Shown here: in pieces, positions 8,723 through 15,815 of the stretch
Layout: each line of letters begins with the position of its first letter
How positions within the stretch are numbered: position 1 is the first letter of the stretch
DNA from: Deltaproteobacteria bacterium
GTDB taxonomy: Bacteria > Myxococcota_A > UBA9160 > SZUA-336
NCBI GenBank assembly: GCA_016875225.1
Contig: VGRW01000017.1
Span: forward strand, 1 to 56,484
Direction: 5' to 3'
DNA: 56,484 nucleotides
Translations under genes and position numbers: made by a program
Notes under the pieces: model-generated
Seen by the model: only the letters and a program-made list of their open reading frames with translations
Databases searched by the model: none
What the model was told of the DNA's origin: nothing

Positions 8723-9928
8723 TCAGGCCCTCTTCATCTTGGCGACGGCGCGCCCGGCGGCTTCGTACATGGAGACGCTGCGGTCGCAGAACTCGACGCC
8801 GTACTTGCCGAGCAGCTTGAAGCCCTCCTGCTCCCACGAGCCGGGGATGCGGAAGATCGCGATCTTCTCGCCCGGATCGTGGCCGGACTCGACCACGCCC
8901 TTGATCACGCCGCGCGCGACCATGTCGACGCGGGTGTTCGAGACGACGTTCATCATCACCGCGATCTTCTTCACGCCGGGCTTCGCGAGGATCAGCCTGG
9001 TCAGCGCGGCGACCTTCCCCACGCTGGGATTCCCGCCGATCTCGCAGTAGTTGGCCGGGTCGCCGCCGTGGCTGCGCACCGCGTCGAAGAGCGTGAGCGA
9101 TCCCCCGCCGGCTCCGATGATCAAGCCCAGCGTCCCGTCGAATTCGGTCACGTTTCCCGCCACGCCGCGGTGATCGGCCGCGTTGATCGCGGCGCCATCG
9201 AGCTCGAACTTCGTCGGCGGGCGGGCCATGCGCGTCTCGTCGTCGCCGATGCCGAGCTCGCGAAGCAGCGCCGCGTGCTGCGAGCGCGCCTCCGCCTCCA
9301 TGTCGACGTGCGCGTCGAGCGCGACGAAGCTGCCGTCGGCGAGCTTCGCCAGCGGATTGATCTCGGCGAGCGTGAGCCCGTACTGCATGAAGATGCGCGC
9401 GAGCGGGGCGACGAATCTCACCAGCGCGTTCACGTCGGAGCCGCTGGCGAGCTGTGCGACCAGCTGCTTGGCGCGGTACTCCGAGAACGGCAGGAGCGTC
9501 GAGAAGTGGCGCTTGGCGATGTGGTCGGGGTGCTTCTCGGCGACCTCCTCCACGTCGATCCCGCCCATGTCGGAGAGGATCATCACCGGGCGCTTGGCGA
9601 TCCCGTCCCAGGTGACGCCGAGGTAGTACTCCTGCGCCACCGGCTGCCGGCTCTCGACCAGCACGCCGCGCGGCTTGTGGCCGTTGATCTCGAGCCGGAG
9701 GATCGTCTCTGCGGCGGCCGCGGCCTGGTCTGCGTTCTCTGCGAAGAGCACGCCGCCCGCCTTCATGCGCCCGCCGGAGAGCACCTGACTCTTCAGCACC
9801 GTCGGCCCGGCGATGCCAGCCGCGATCTGGCGCGCCTCGTCCGCGGAGCGCGCGAGCCTGGAGCCCTTGGGCAATGCCACGCCGTGTCGCGCGAGAAGCT
9901 GCTTCGATTCGTACTCGTAGAAGCGCAA
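8723..9928 (-). CDS. sucC: Succinate-CoA ligase beta subunit family (SucC-like, ATP-grasp)
   Basis: A 401-residue ATP-grasp subunit. N-terminus FYEYESKQLLARHGV and TVLKSQVLSGGRMKAGGV are diagnostic for the nucleotide-binding domain; AEINPLAKL and FVALDAHVDME give the Mg-binding region. The C-terminal CoA-ligase domain reads GAGGGSLTLFDAVRSHGG and YCEIGGNPS, more like the ATP-citrate-lyase/malate-CoA-ligase branch than E. coli SucC (NGAGLAMATMD). The TTG start has GGAGGG 7 bases upstream and gives the canonical first residue block. It is the first gene of the operon and lies behind a plausible sigma70 promoter at 9954-9982. Confidence 0.8.
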   Translation of the reverse strand: MRFYEYESKQLLARHGVALPKGSRLARSADEARQIAAGIAGPTVLKSQVLSGGRMKAGGVLFAENADQAAAAAETILRLEINGHKPRGVLVESRQPVAQEYYLGVTWDGIAKRPVMILSDMGGIDVEEVAEKHPDHIAKRHFSTLLPFSEYRAKQLVAQLASGSDVNALVRFVAPLARIFMQYGLTLAEINPLAKLADGSFVALDAHVDMEAEARSQHAALLRELGIGDDETRMARPPTKFELDGAAINAADHRGVAGNVTEFDGTLGLIIGAGGGSLTLFDAVRSHGGDPANYCEIGGNPSVGKVAALTRLILAKPGVKKIAVMMNVVSNTRVDMVARGVIKGVVESGHDPGEKIAIFRIPGSWEQEGFKLLGKYGVEFCDRSVSMYEAAGRAVAKMKRA

Positions 9929-9953
9929 GAGGGGTCCCTCCCGAGGCCGAGCC

Positions 9954-9982
9954 TTTTTACTCCACGGGCGCCAAAGGGGCAA
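9954..9982 (-). promoter_or_regulatory. Putative sigma70-type promoter for sucC operon
   Basis: Reading the minus strand, TTGCCC (4/6 to TTGACA) and TAAAAA (4/6 to TATAAT) are separated by exactly 17 bases. Transcription would begin about 19 bases before the sucC TTG start, leaving room for the GGAGGG ribosome-binding site. This is one of the few AT-rich patches in the area. It was read by eye only. Confidence 0.45.
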
Positions 9983-10019
9983 TTGTCGAAACGCCGATAC
10001 GAGAGGCGAGGAGACACCC

Positions 10020-10274
10020 ATGGCGAAGGTGCTCGGCATCCTGCTGATCGTGCTCGGCGTGTGGATCGGAATGGAGATCTTCACGAAGGGGACGGACGAG
10101 GCGTTCGGCGGCCTCTTCGCCGCGGGCGGAGCGCGCGAGGCGGGGGCGCCGGCGGAGCCGCCGGTCCAGCGCATCCGGTCGCGCGTCGAGCGGGACATGG
10201 CGGCGGGGCTGGCGCGCTCGAACACCGGGTTCGTCGAGCCGTCGGCCGACGAGAGCGACTCCGACGAGGAGTAG
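10020..10274 (+). CDS. Small single-pass membrane protein
   Basis: An 84-residue protein. Residues 3-19 (KVLGILLIVLGVWIGME) form one membrane helix directly at the N-terminus. A Gly/Ala/Pro-rich linker, a short charged helix (RIRSRVERDMAAGLARS) and an acidic tail (ESDSDEE) follow. GAGGCGAGGAG precedes the ATG at good spacing. No family is recognised; single-helix proteins of this shape are often membrane-complex accessories. It is divergent from the sucC operon and ends 5 bases before the convergent SDR gene. Confidence 0.7.
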   Translation: MAKVLGILLIVLGVWIGMEIFTKGTDEAFGGLFAAGGAREAGAPAEPPVQRIRSRVERDMAAGLARSNTGFVEPSADESDSDEE

Positions 10275-10279
10275 CGCGG

Positions 10280-11035
10280 CTAGAGGTTGCCCTTGTGCTG
10301 GCCGCCGTCGACCGAGATGACCACGCCGGTGATCCAGCTCGCGCGCGGTGACGCCGCGAAGACGATCGCGCTCGCGACCTCTTCGGCCGTGCCGAGCCGT
10401 CCCCACGGGATCGAGGCGCGGATCGCGTCGTAGTAGGGTCGATTTCCGTTCTTGATCTGCTCCCAGACGCCGCCGGGAAACTCGATCGAGCCCGGCGCGA
10501 TCGAGAGCACGCGGATCTTCGCGGGCGCGAGCGCGACCGCGAGAGTCTTGGAGTGACTGATCAGCGCGGCCTTCGCGGCCGCGTACGAGGGCGGGCTTCC
10601 GGCTTCGAGCGCCGACGTGGAGGAGATGTGAACGATCACGCCGCCGCCCTGCTCGGTCATCCAGGGCACGACCTTCCAGCTCGCGCGCACGCTCGCCATC
10701 ACGTCGACGTCGAACGAGACCTTCCAGCCCGCCTCGTCGTCGCTGATGCCGAATCCCGAGGAGTTGTTCACCAGCACGTCGATGCGTCCGAACTCCGCGC
10801 GCGCGGATTCGAGGAAGGCATCGAGCTCGGCGGCCTTGCCGACGTCGGCGGTCCGGGCGTGAACGCTGGCGCCGAGCGCGCGGATCTCTTTCGCGGTCGC
10901 TTCGAGCGCAGCGGCGCCGCGCGCGCAGATCGCGAGCTTCGCTCCTTCGTCGGCGAAGCCCAGCGCGGCGGCGCGTCCGATGCCGCGGCTCGCGCCGGTG
11001 ATCACCACGACCTTGCCCGCGAGTCCAAGATCCAT
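10280..11035 (-). CDS. SDR family NAD(P)-dependent oxidoreductase
   Basis: A 251-residue classical short-chain dehydrogenase. The cofactor motif TGASRGIG is at 13-20, an NNSSG variant of NNAG at 90-94, the catalytic triad is S138/S139, Y151 and K155 (SYAAAK), and the C-terminal SIAPGSIEFPGG and VVISVDGG are typical. The residue after the first beta strand region (CARG) contains Arg, favouring NADP. AGGAG lies 6 bases before the ATG. The substrate is not predictable; FabG-like 3-ketoacyl reduction and alcohol oxidation are both possible. Confidence 0.85.
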   Translation of the reverse strand: MDLGLAGKVVVITGASRGIGRAAALGFADEGAKLAICARGAAALEATAKEIRALGASVHARTADVGKAAELDAFLESARAEFGRIDVLVNNSSGFGISDDEAGWKVSFDVDVMASVRASWKVVPWMTEQGGGVIVHISSTSALEAGSPPSYAAAKAALISHSKTLAVALAPAKIRVLSIAPGSIEFPGGVWEQIKNGNRPYYDAIRASIPWGRLGTAEEVASAIVFAASPRASWITGVVISVDGGQHKGNL

Positions 11036-11044
11036 CGCTTGCTC

Positions 11045-11521
11045 CTAGCTCGCGAGCAGCGCTTCGAGGTCAGGCCACTCGATCGAGGACTGCGCCGCGA
11101 ACGCGCGCATCAGCAGCTCGCGCCGCTCCGGATCCTTGCCCTGGCGGAACGCCGCCACGGTCTTGGCCAGATCGGCGGGCTTGGGGCACTCGGGCGAGCT
11201 CGTGGCGAGCACGCCCTTCTCGTGCTCGAGACCGAGGGCGTCGAGCCATTCGGCGAGCAGGTCCGAGTGGTACTCGAGGAAGTACTCGGCCAGCACCTCC
11301 TCGGCCACCGCCGCCATCGCCGTGCGCGACAGGGCCTGGCGCATCCACTCCGCCTGTCGCTTTCGCGGCTGCCTGCGCAGGAACACCGGGCGCAGCCGGA
11401 ACGCGCCCGACGCCGCCGAGAGCGCGATCTGCTCGACGCCGGGCGCCTGCTCGTGGATCTCGGTCAGGAACGCCAGCGCCGCCTCGGGACCCATCCGCGC
11501 GAAAATCTCGTTGGACCGCAT
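11045..11521 (-). CDS. Hypothetical protein (about 158 aa)
   Basis: An all-alpha, soluble-looking protein of unknown function. It carries a basic stretch (PVFLRRQPRKRQAEWMRQAL, about 45-64) followed by acidic helices (EEVLAEYFLEYHSDLLAEWLDALGLEHEKG). I recognise no family. The start is uncertain: ATG at 11521 (no clear RBS) or GTG at 11563, which adds 14 residues. It lies 9 bases upstream of the SDR gene on the same strand, so the two are probably cotranscribed. Confidence 0.55.
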   Translation of the reverse strand: MRSNEIFARMGPEAALAFLTEIHEQAPGVEQIALSAASGAFRLRPVFLRRQPRKRQAEWMRQALSRTAMAAVAEEVLAEYFLEYHSDLLAEWLDALGLEHEKGVLATSSPECPKPADLAKTVAAFRQGKDPERRELLMRAFAAQSSIEWPDLEALLAS

Positions 11522-11646
11522 CTGGCCGGGATCATACCCGCCGAGCGCCTCCGGGCCAGCCACGGACCGCGATCAATCGGCCCGAGGCGGCGGCCGATGA
11601 GATCCCACCGGCACACCCAGCGCGTCGAAGTCGCGGAGATTCTGTG

Positions 11647-11958
11647 ATGGATCCGATCCGAAGCAGCTACGAATCCGATCCGGACATGCTCGAGATCGTC
11701 TGCGATTTTGCGCGCGAGCTGCCGGCGCGAGCGGCCAGGCTCGAGGCGCTGCTCGAGGCGCGCTCGTACTCCGATCTGCAGACGCTCGCGCACCAATTGA
11801 AGGGCGCCGGCGGGGGCTACGGCTTCGCGCAGATCACCGAGGTGGCCGGTCGCCTGGAGCAATCGCTGAAGTCGGGCTCGTCGGAGACGCTTGCGAAGGA
11901 ATGCGTGGCAGAGCTCTGCGCGATCCTGCGCGCGGTCGTGGTGCCGGAGACGAATTGA
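11647..11958 (+). CDS. Hpt (histidine phosphotransfer) domain protein
   Basis: A stand-alone Hpt module of about 103 residues, a cytoplasmic phosphorelay carrier. The phospho-accepting histidine is H49 in LAHQLKGAGGGYGF, which matches the A-H-x-L-K-G signature. GGAG sits 8 bases before the ATG; a GTG one codon earlier is an alternative. Its TGA overlaps the TTG start of the downstream response-regulator/diguanylate-cyclase gene (TTGA), so the two are translationally coupled. The obvious inference is that Hpt passes phosphate to that regulator. The cognate hybrid kinase is not in the window. Confidence 0.85.
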   Translation: MDPIRSSYESDPDMLEIVCDFARELPARAARLEALLEARSYSDLQTLAHQLKGAGGGYGFAQITEVAGRLEQSLKSGSSETLAKECVAELCAILRAVVVPETN

Positions 11959-12926
11959 ACCCGCAGGTTCCCAACCCGAACCGCGTGCTCGTGATCGACG
12001 ACAACGAGTCGATCCACAAGCTCGTGGTCGCGCGGCTTCGACCCGAAGGGCTCGAGGTGATCGGCGAGGACGACGGCGAGCGCGGGATCGAGCGCGCGGT
12101 CTCCAGCCAGCCGGACGTGATCCTGCTCGACATCGGGCTTCCCAACGTGGACGGCTTCGAGGTGTGTCGTCGGCTGAAGGAGCACCCGTCCACGCGCAAC
12201 ATCCCGATCATCTTCCTGACCGGCACGACCGACACCGAGTCGAAGGTGCGCGGTCTGGACCTGGGCGCGGTCGACTACGTGACCAAGCCCTTCGATCAGG
12301 TCGAGCTGCGCGCGCGAGTGCGCGCGGCGCTGCGCACCAAGCGGCTGCAGGACATCCTCGAGCAGCAGTCGTTCCTCGACGGACTGACGGGCCTCTGGAA
12401 CCGCTCGTACCTGGACCGCCGGCTGGAGTCGGAGCTGAACGTCGCGCGCCGGTACGGGCGGCCGCTCACGCTCGTGCTGGCCGACGTGGATCACTTCAAG
12501 CGGGTGAACGACAGCCTCGGGCATCTCTTCGGCGACATCGTGCTGCAGGGCATCGCCGAGGGCCTGCGCGCGTACGCGCGGCGCTCCGACATCGTCGCGC
12601 GCTACGGCGGCGAGGAGTTCGCGATCCTGCTCACCGACACGACGCTGCGCGCCGCGCTGCACGTCTCGGAACGCTTGCGCATGTCGGCGGAGAATCGCCA
12701 CTGCGAGGCGCGCTCCGAGGTCGTGAGCGTGACCGCGAGCTTCGGCGTCGCGTGCAGCGAGGACATCGGAGGAGTGCTGACGCCGGAGGAGCTGATCCGC
12801 GCGGCCGACCTCGCCCTGTATGCCTCGAAGGACGCCGGACGCAACTGCGTGCACATGTACCGGGACGGGGAGCTGATCCTGACCACCGGCGATCCCGACG
12901 CTCTGGGCGGCTCCGGCGCGACGTAG
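11955..12926 (+). CDS. Response regulator with GGDEF diguanylate cyclase (PleD-like)
   Basis: A 323-residue REC-GGDEF protein. REC: acidic pocket D15/D16, phospho-acceptor D59 (VILLDIG), T90 region and K111 (YVTKPF). A short helix links to the GGDEF domain (about 140-300), which has an intact active site GGEEF at 218-222 and a complete inhibitory site R209-R-S-D212, five residues ahead, so the enzyme should make c-di-GMP and be product-inhibited. The TTG start has GGAG 6 bases upstream and overlaps the Hpt stop. Phosphorylation through Hpt probably drives dimerisation and cyclase activity. A PilZ protein lies 1.7 kb downstream. Confidence 0.9.
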   Translation: MNPQVPNPNRVLVIDDNESIHKLVVARLRPEGLEVIGEDDGERGIERAVSSQPDVILLDIGLPNVDGFEVCRRLKEHPSTRNIPIIFLTGTTDTESKVRGLDLGAVDYVTKPFDQVELRARVRAALRTKRLQDILEQQSFLDGLTGLWNRSYLDRRLESELNVARRYGRPLTLVLADVDHFKRVNDSLGHLFGDIVLQGIAEGLRAYARRSDIVARYGGEEFAILLTDTTLRAALHVSERLRMSAENRHCEARSEVVSVTASFGVACSEDIGGVLTPEELIRAADLALYASKDAGRNCVHMYRDGELILTTGDPDALGGSGAT

Positions 12927-12959
12927 CCGCGACCGGGCCTTTGTGCGAGGCTCTGCGCG

Positions 12960-13748
12960 GTGAGTGCGGCGAGCCCGCTTCGATTCCACCCGCCCGTCGA
13001 TCCGCGCGAGCCGGTCGTGATCCTCGCGTACGCGGGCTGGAACGACGCCGGCGAGGCGGCGACGACCGCGGCCGCGCACCTGCTCGAGACGTTCAGCGCG
13101 CGCAAGCTCGCGACGCTCTCGATGGAGGATTTCGTCGACTACACCGTCGTGCGACCGCACGTGCGGCTCTCCGAGGCCGGCGCACGGCAGATCCGCTGGC
13201 CGGATCAGGAGTTCTTCGCGATCCGCTCCGAGACGAGCGACTTCGATCTGGTCGTCGGACTCGGCGTCGAGCCACACCTGCGCTGGCGCGGCTTCTCGGC
13301 CGCGATCGTCGAGCTCCTGGAACGGGTCGACGCGAAGCTCGTGATCCTGCTCGGCGCGTTCCTCGACGAGGTCATCTACTCGCAGCCGATCCAGGTGATC
13401 GGCGGAAGCACGGATGCTGCGCTCGTCGAACGACTCGGGCTCGCGGCGTCGAGCTACGAGGGACCGACCGGAATCGTCGGCGTGCTCGGCGACGAGCTGC
13501 AGACCGCGGGCGTGCCGACGCTCTCTCTCTGGGCGCGCCTGCCGCACTACGTGCAGGAGCAGCCGAACACGCGCGCGGCGCTGGCGCTCCTGCAGCGCGT
13601 CGAGGCGGTCACGGGCTTTCCGCTCGACAAGTCGGCGCTCGAGACCGCGGCCGCGACCTTCGACCAGGAGGTCTCCGAGGCGATCGCCGCCGATCCGCAG
13701 CTCGCGGCTTACGTGCGCGAGCTCAAGCGCCGCGCCTTCTCGCAGTAG
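12960..13748 (+). CDS. PAC2 family protein
   Basis: A 262-residue protein matching the PAC2 (proteasome assembly chaperone 2-like) family found in bacteria without proteasomes. Features: VVILAYAGWNDAGEAATTAAAHLLE (about 19-43), FDLVVGLGVEPHLRW, LVILLGAFLDEVIY, YEGPTGIVGVLGDELQ and the C-terminal LPHYV...P-N-RAALALLQRVEAVTG. The bacterial function is unknown. The GTG start has no strong Shine-Dalgarno. Confidence 0.8.
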   Translation: MSAASPLRFHPPVDPREPVVILAYAGWNDAGEAATTAAAHLLETFSARKLATLSMEDFVDYTVVRPHVRLSEAGARQIRWPDQEFFAIRSETSDFDLVVGLGVEPHLRWRGFSAAIVELLERVDAKLVILLGAFLDEVIYSQPIQVIGGSTDAALVERLGLAASSYEGPTGIVGVLGDELQTAGVPTLSLWARLPHYVQEQPNTRAALALLQRVEAVTGFPLDKSALETAAATFDQEVSEAIAADPQLAAYVRELKRRAFSQ

Positions 13749-13760
13749 CGCTCGCGCGCG

Positions 13761-14612
13761 CTAGAACAGCTGCTCGAAGACCCGCCGCGTCGCGGGCGAG
13801 CGATTCAGCGTGTAGAAGTGCAGCCCGGGCGCGCCGCGCCGCAGCAGCTCGCGGCACTGCGCGGTCGCCCACTCGACGCCGACCTCGAGCGTGCGCTCGT
13901 CGTCGGCGCCCGCCGCGTCGAGCGCGCGGCCGAGCTCGTCGGGAATGCGCGCGCCGCAGAGCGTGGTCATGCGGCGGATCGAGGCCGCGCTCACGACGGG
14001 CATGATTCCAGGCACGATCGGCACCGAGATCCCCGCCGCGCGCGCGCGCGCGACGAAGTCGAAGTAGTCCGCGTCGTCGAAGAAGAGCTGCGTGATCAGG
14101 AAGTCGACGCCGGCCTTTACTTTCTGGACCAGCATCTCGAGGTCGTGCTCGCGGCTGCGCGCCTTGGGGTGGGTCTCCGGATAGCACGCCGCAGCGACGC
14201 AGAAGCGCCCGCGCGGCCGTATCAGTGCGACCAGCTCGTTTGCGTAGCGCAGCGAGTCCGGTGGCGGTTGGTAGTTCTCGGGCTGGTCGCCGCCGAGCGC
14301 GAGCACGTTCTCGATTCCCGCGGATTCGAGCTGGTCGAGCGTGCCAGACAGCTCCTCGCGCGTCGAACCGACGCAGGAGAGGTGCGCCATCGCGGTGAGG
14401 CCGATCTCGTCCTGGATGCGGGTGACCAGCTCCACCGTCTTGCGCCGGGTGGAGCCCCCCGCGCCCCAGGTGACCGAGACGAACGAGGGAGACAGCGCCT
14501 CGAGCTCGGCGATGGTACGAAACAGAGAGTCGAAGCCGGCGTCCGTCTTTGGCGGGAAGAACTCGAACGAGATCACGGGCGCTCCCTTTCCGAAACGATC
14601 CGCGATCCGCAT
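13761..14612 (-). CDS. metF: Methylenetetrahydrofolate reductase
   Basis: A 283-residue FAD enzyme that reduces 5,10-methylene-THF to 5-methyl-THF for methionine synthesis. The TIM-barrel signatures are clear: ISFEFFPPKTDAGFDSLF at the N-terminus (catalytic Glu in FEFFPP), FVSVTWGAGGSTR, AHLSCVG, NVLALGGDQP, and FLITQLFFDDADYF later. The ATG at 14612 is preceded by GGAG and begins right at the domain. Its start codon faces a PilZ gene; the 67 bases between must hold promoters for both. It is monocistronic and convergent with the PAC2 gene (12 bases apart). Confidence 0.93.
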   Translation of the reverse strand: MRIADRFGKGAPVISFEFFPPKTDAGFDSLFRTIAELEALSPSFVSVTWGAGGSTRRKTVELVTRIQDEIGLTAMAHLSCVGSTREELSGTLDQLESAGIENVLALGGDQPENYQPPPDSLRYANELVALIRPRGRFCVAAACYPETHPKARSREHDLEMLVQKVKAGVDFLITQLFFDDADYFDFVARARAAGISVPIVPGIMPVVSAASIRRMTTLCGARIPDELGRALDAAGADDERTLEVGVEWATAQCRELLRRGAPGLHFYTLNRSPATRRVFEQLF

Positions 14613-14679
14613 GTCCACTCCACCGGCGCGCGAGCTCCGCGCCTCAAGGCGACTCGAGACGGCTCCGATTCTATCCGGA

Positions 14680-15033
14680 GTGAACCCATCCGCGCGCGCA
14701 CGCCGACGCGTCCTCACCTCGCGCGTTCCGGTCCGCTTCATGGCGGAGGGGACGGAGGGGCTCGGCCAGCTGAAGAACGTCTCGCGCTCGGGAATCTGCG
14801 TGCGCTCCTCCGACCTTCCGCGCCCGGGCGTGGCGATCGCGCTGCAGTTCGAGCTGCCGACGACGGGCATTCTGGTGGACCTGCGCGGCGAGGTGCGCTG
14901 GAGCAGCGACCGGCTCGGCTCGGCCGGCACCCAGTCGGCGTTCGGCGTGAACCTGCACGAGCCGCCGCCGCAGTTCCGGCTGTTCCTGCGCTGGGCGATC
15001 GAGCAGGCCGAGAAGGACGACGAGCCGGCCTAG
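14680..15033 (+). CDS. PilZ domain protein
   Basis: A 117-residue single-domain PilZ protein, a c-di-GMP effector. The RxxxR ligand motif is in RRRVLTSR (about 8-15) and the second motif is N33-V-S35-R-S-G38, matching (D/N)xSxxG. LRGEVRWSS and GVNLHEPP complete the barrel. The GTG at 14680 is chosen because it puts the RxxxR motif at the usual place. An ATG at 14611 is in frame but would overlap the divergent metF start. It probably responds to c-di-GMP made by enzymes such as the cyclase at 11955. Its output partner is unknown. Confidence 0.82.
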   Translation: MNPSARARRRVLTSRVPVRFMAEGTEGLGQLKNVSRSGICVRSSDLPRPGVAIALQFELPTTGILVDLRGEVRWSSDRLGSAGTQSAFGVNLHEPPPQFRLFLRWAIEQAEKDDEPA

Positions 15034-15067
15034 GAGTGCGGGCCGCGCCTGTGCTATGCAGGCGAGA

Positions 15068-15748
15068 ATGGCGTGCCCTGGCAGCGATCGGCTGATCTTC
15101 CCGCTCGACGTCGATTCACTCGAGCTCGCCCTGCCCTGGGTCGAGCGACTGCGCGGCAGCGTCGGGATCTTCAAGGTGGGGCTCGAGCTCTTCTCGGCCG
15201 CGGGGCCGGAGGCGGTCCGCGCCGTGCGCGAAGCGAGCGGCGCCGGTGTCTTTCTCGACGTGAAGCTCCACGACATCCCGGCGACCGTCGAAGGGGCGGC
15301 CCGCGTGCTTCGCGGCGTCGGCCCGGCCATGCTCACGGTGCACACCTCCGGCGGCAAGGCGATGCTCGAGGCCGCGGTGCGCGGCGCGGGGCCGGACGTG
15401 CGCGTGCTCGGCGTCACTCGGCTCACGAGTCTCGAGGCGTCGGTGGACGAGGTCTGCGAGCTCGCGATCCTTGCGCGCGAGGCCGGCTGCGGCGGGATCG
15501 TCTGCTCGGGCGCCGAGGCGGCGGCGGTTCGCAAGGCGGTCGGCCCGCGGCTTGCGATCGTCTGCCCGGGCGTGCGCCCCGCGGGAAGCGACGCGGGCGA
15601 CCAGGCGCGCGTGGTCACTCCGACCGCGGCGATCGCCTCCGGCGCGGACTACGTCGTCTGCGGCCGGCCGATCCGAGGCGCCGAAGATCCGGCGGCCGTA
15701 GCGAACCGGATCGCCGACGAGATCGCGCGCGCGCTCGCCTCGCGCTAG
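15068..15748 (+). CDS. pyrF: Orotidine 5'-phosphate decarboxylase
   Basis: A class I OMP decarboxylase of about 226 residues, catalysing the last step of UMP synthesis. The catalytic DxKxxD motif is present in FLDVKLHDIP, with the upstream Lys in FKVGLELF and the phosphate loop in VVCGRPIRGAEDP. VTRLTS and IVCPGVRP are the usual barrel strands. The start is either ATG 15068 (chosen; residues begin near the domain) or ATG 15056. No other pyr gene is nearby. It is followed by the terminator at 15763-15794. Confidence 0.9.
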   Translation: MACPGSDRLIFPLDVDSLELALPWVERLRGSVGIFKVGLELFSAAGPEAVRAVREASGAGVFLDVKLHDIPATVEGAARVLRGVGPAMLTVHTSGGKAMLEAAVRGAGPDVRVLGVTRLTSLEASVDEVCELAILAREAGCGGIVCSGAEAAAVRKAVGPRLAIVCPGVRPAGSDAGDQARVVTPTAAIASGADYVVCGRPIRGAEDPAAVANRIADEIARALASR

Positions 15749-15762
15749 CCCGGAACGAGAAA

Positions 15763-15794
15763 GGCCGGGGACCCCCGTGAAGGGATCCCCGGCC
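15763..15794 (-). terminator. Bidirectional hairpin between pyrF and pilY1
   Basis: A perfect 9-bp inverted repeat (GGCCGGGGA and TCCCCGGCC) with inner CCC/GGG able to extend it. On the minus strand the stem is followed by TTTCTCGTT, so it is a good intrinsic terminator for the pilin operon. On the plus strand no T-run follows, so termination of pyrF would be weaker. Confidence 0.75.
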
Positions 15795-15815
15795 CCGTCG
15801 TCTCGAGCCGTGGCG

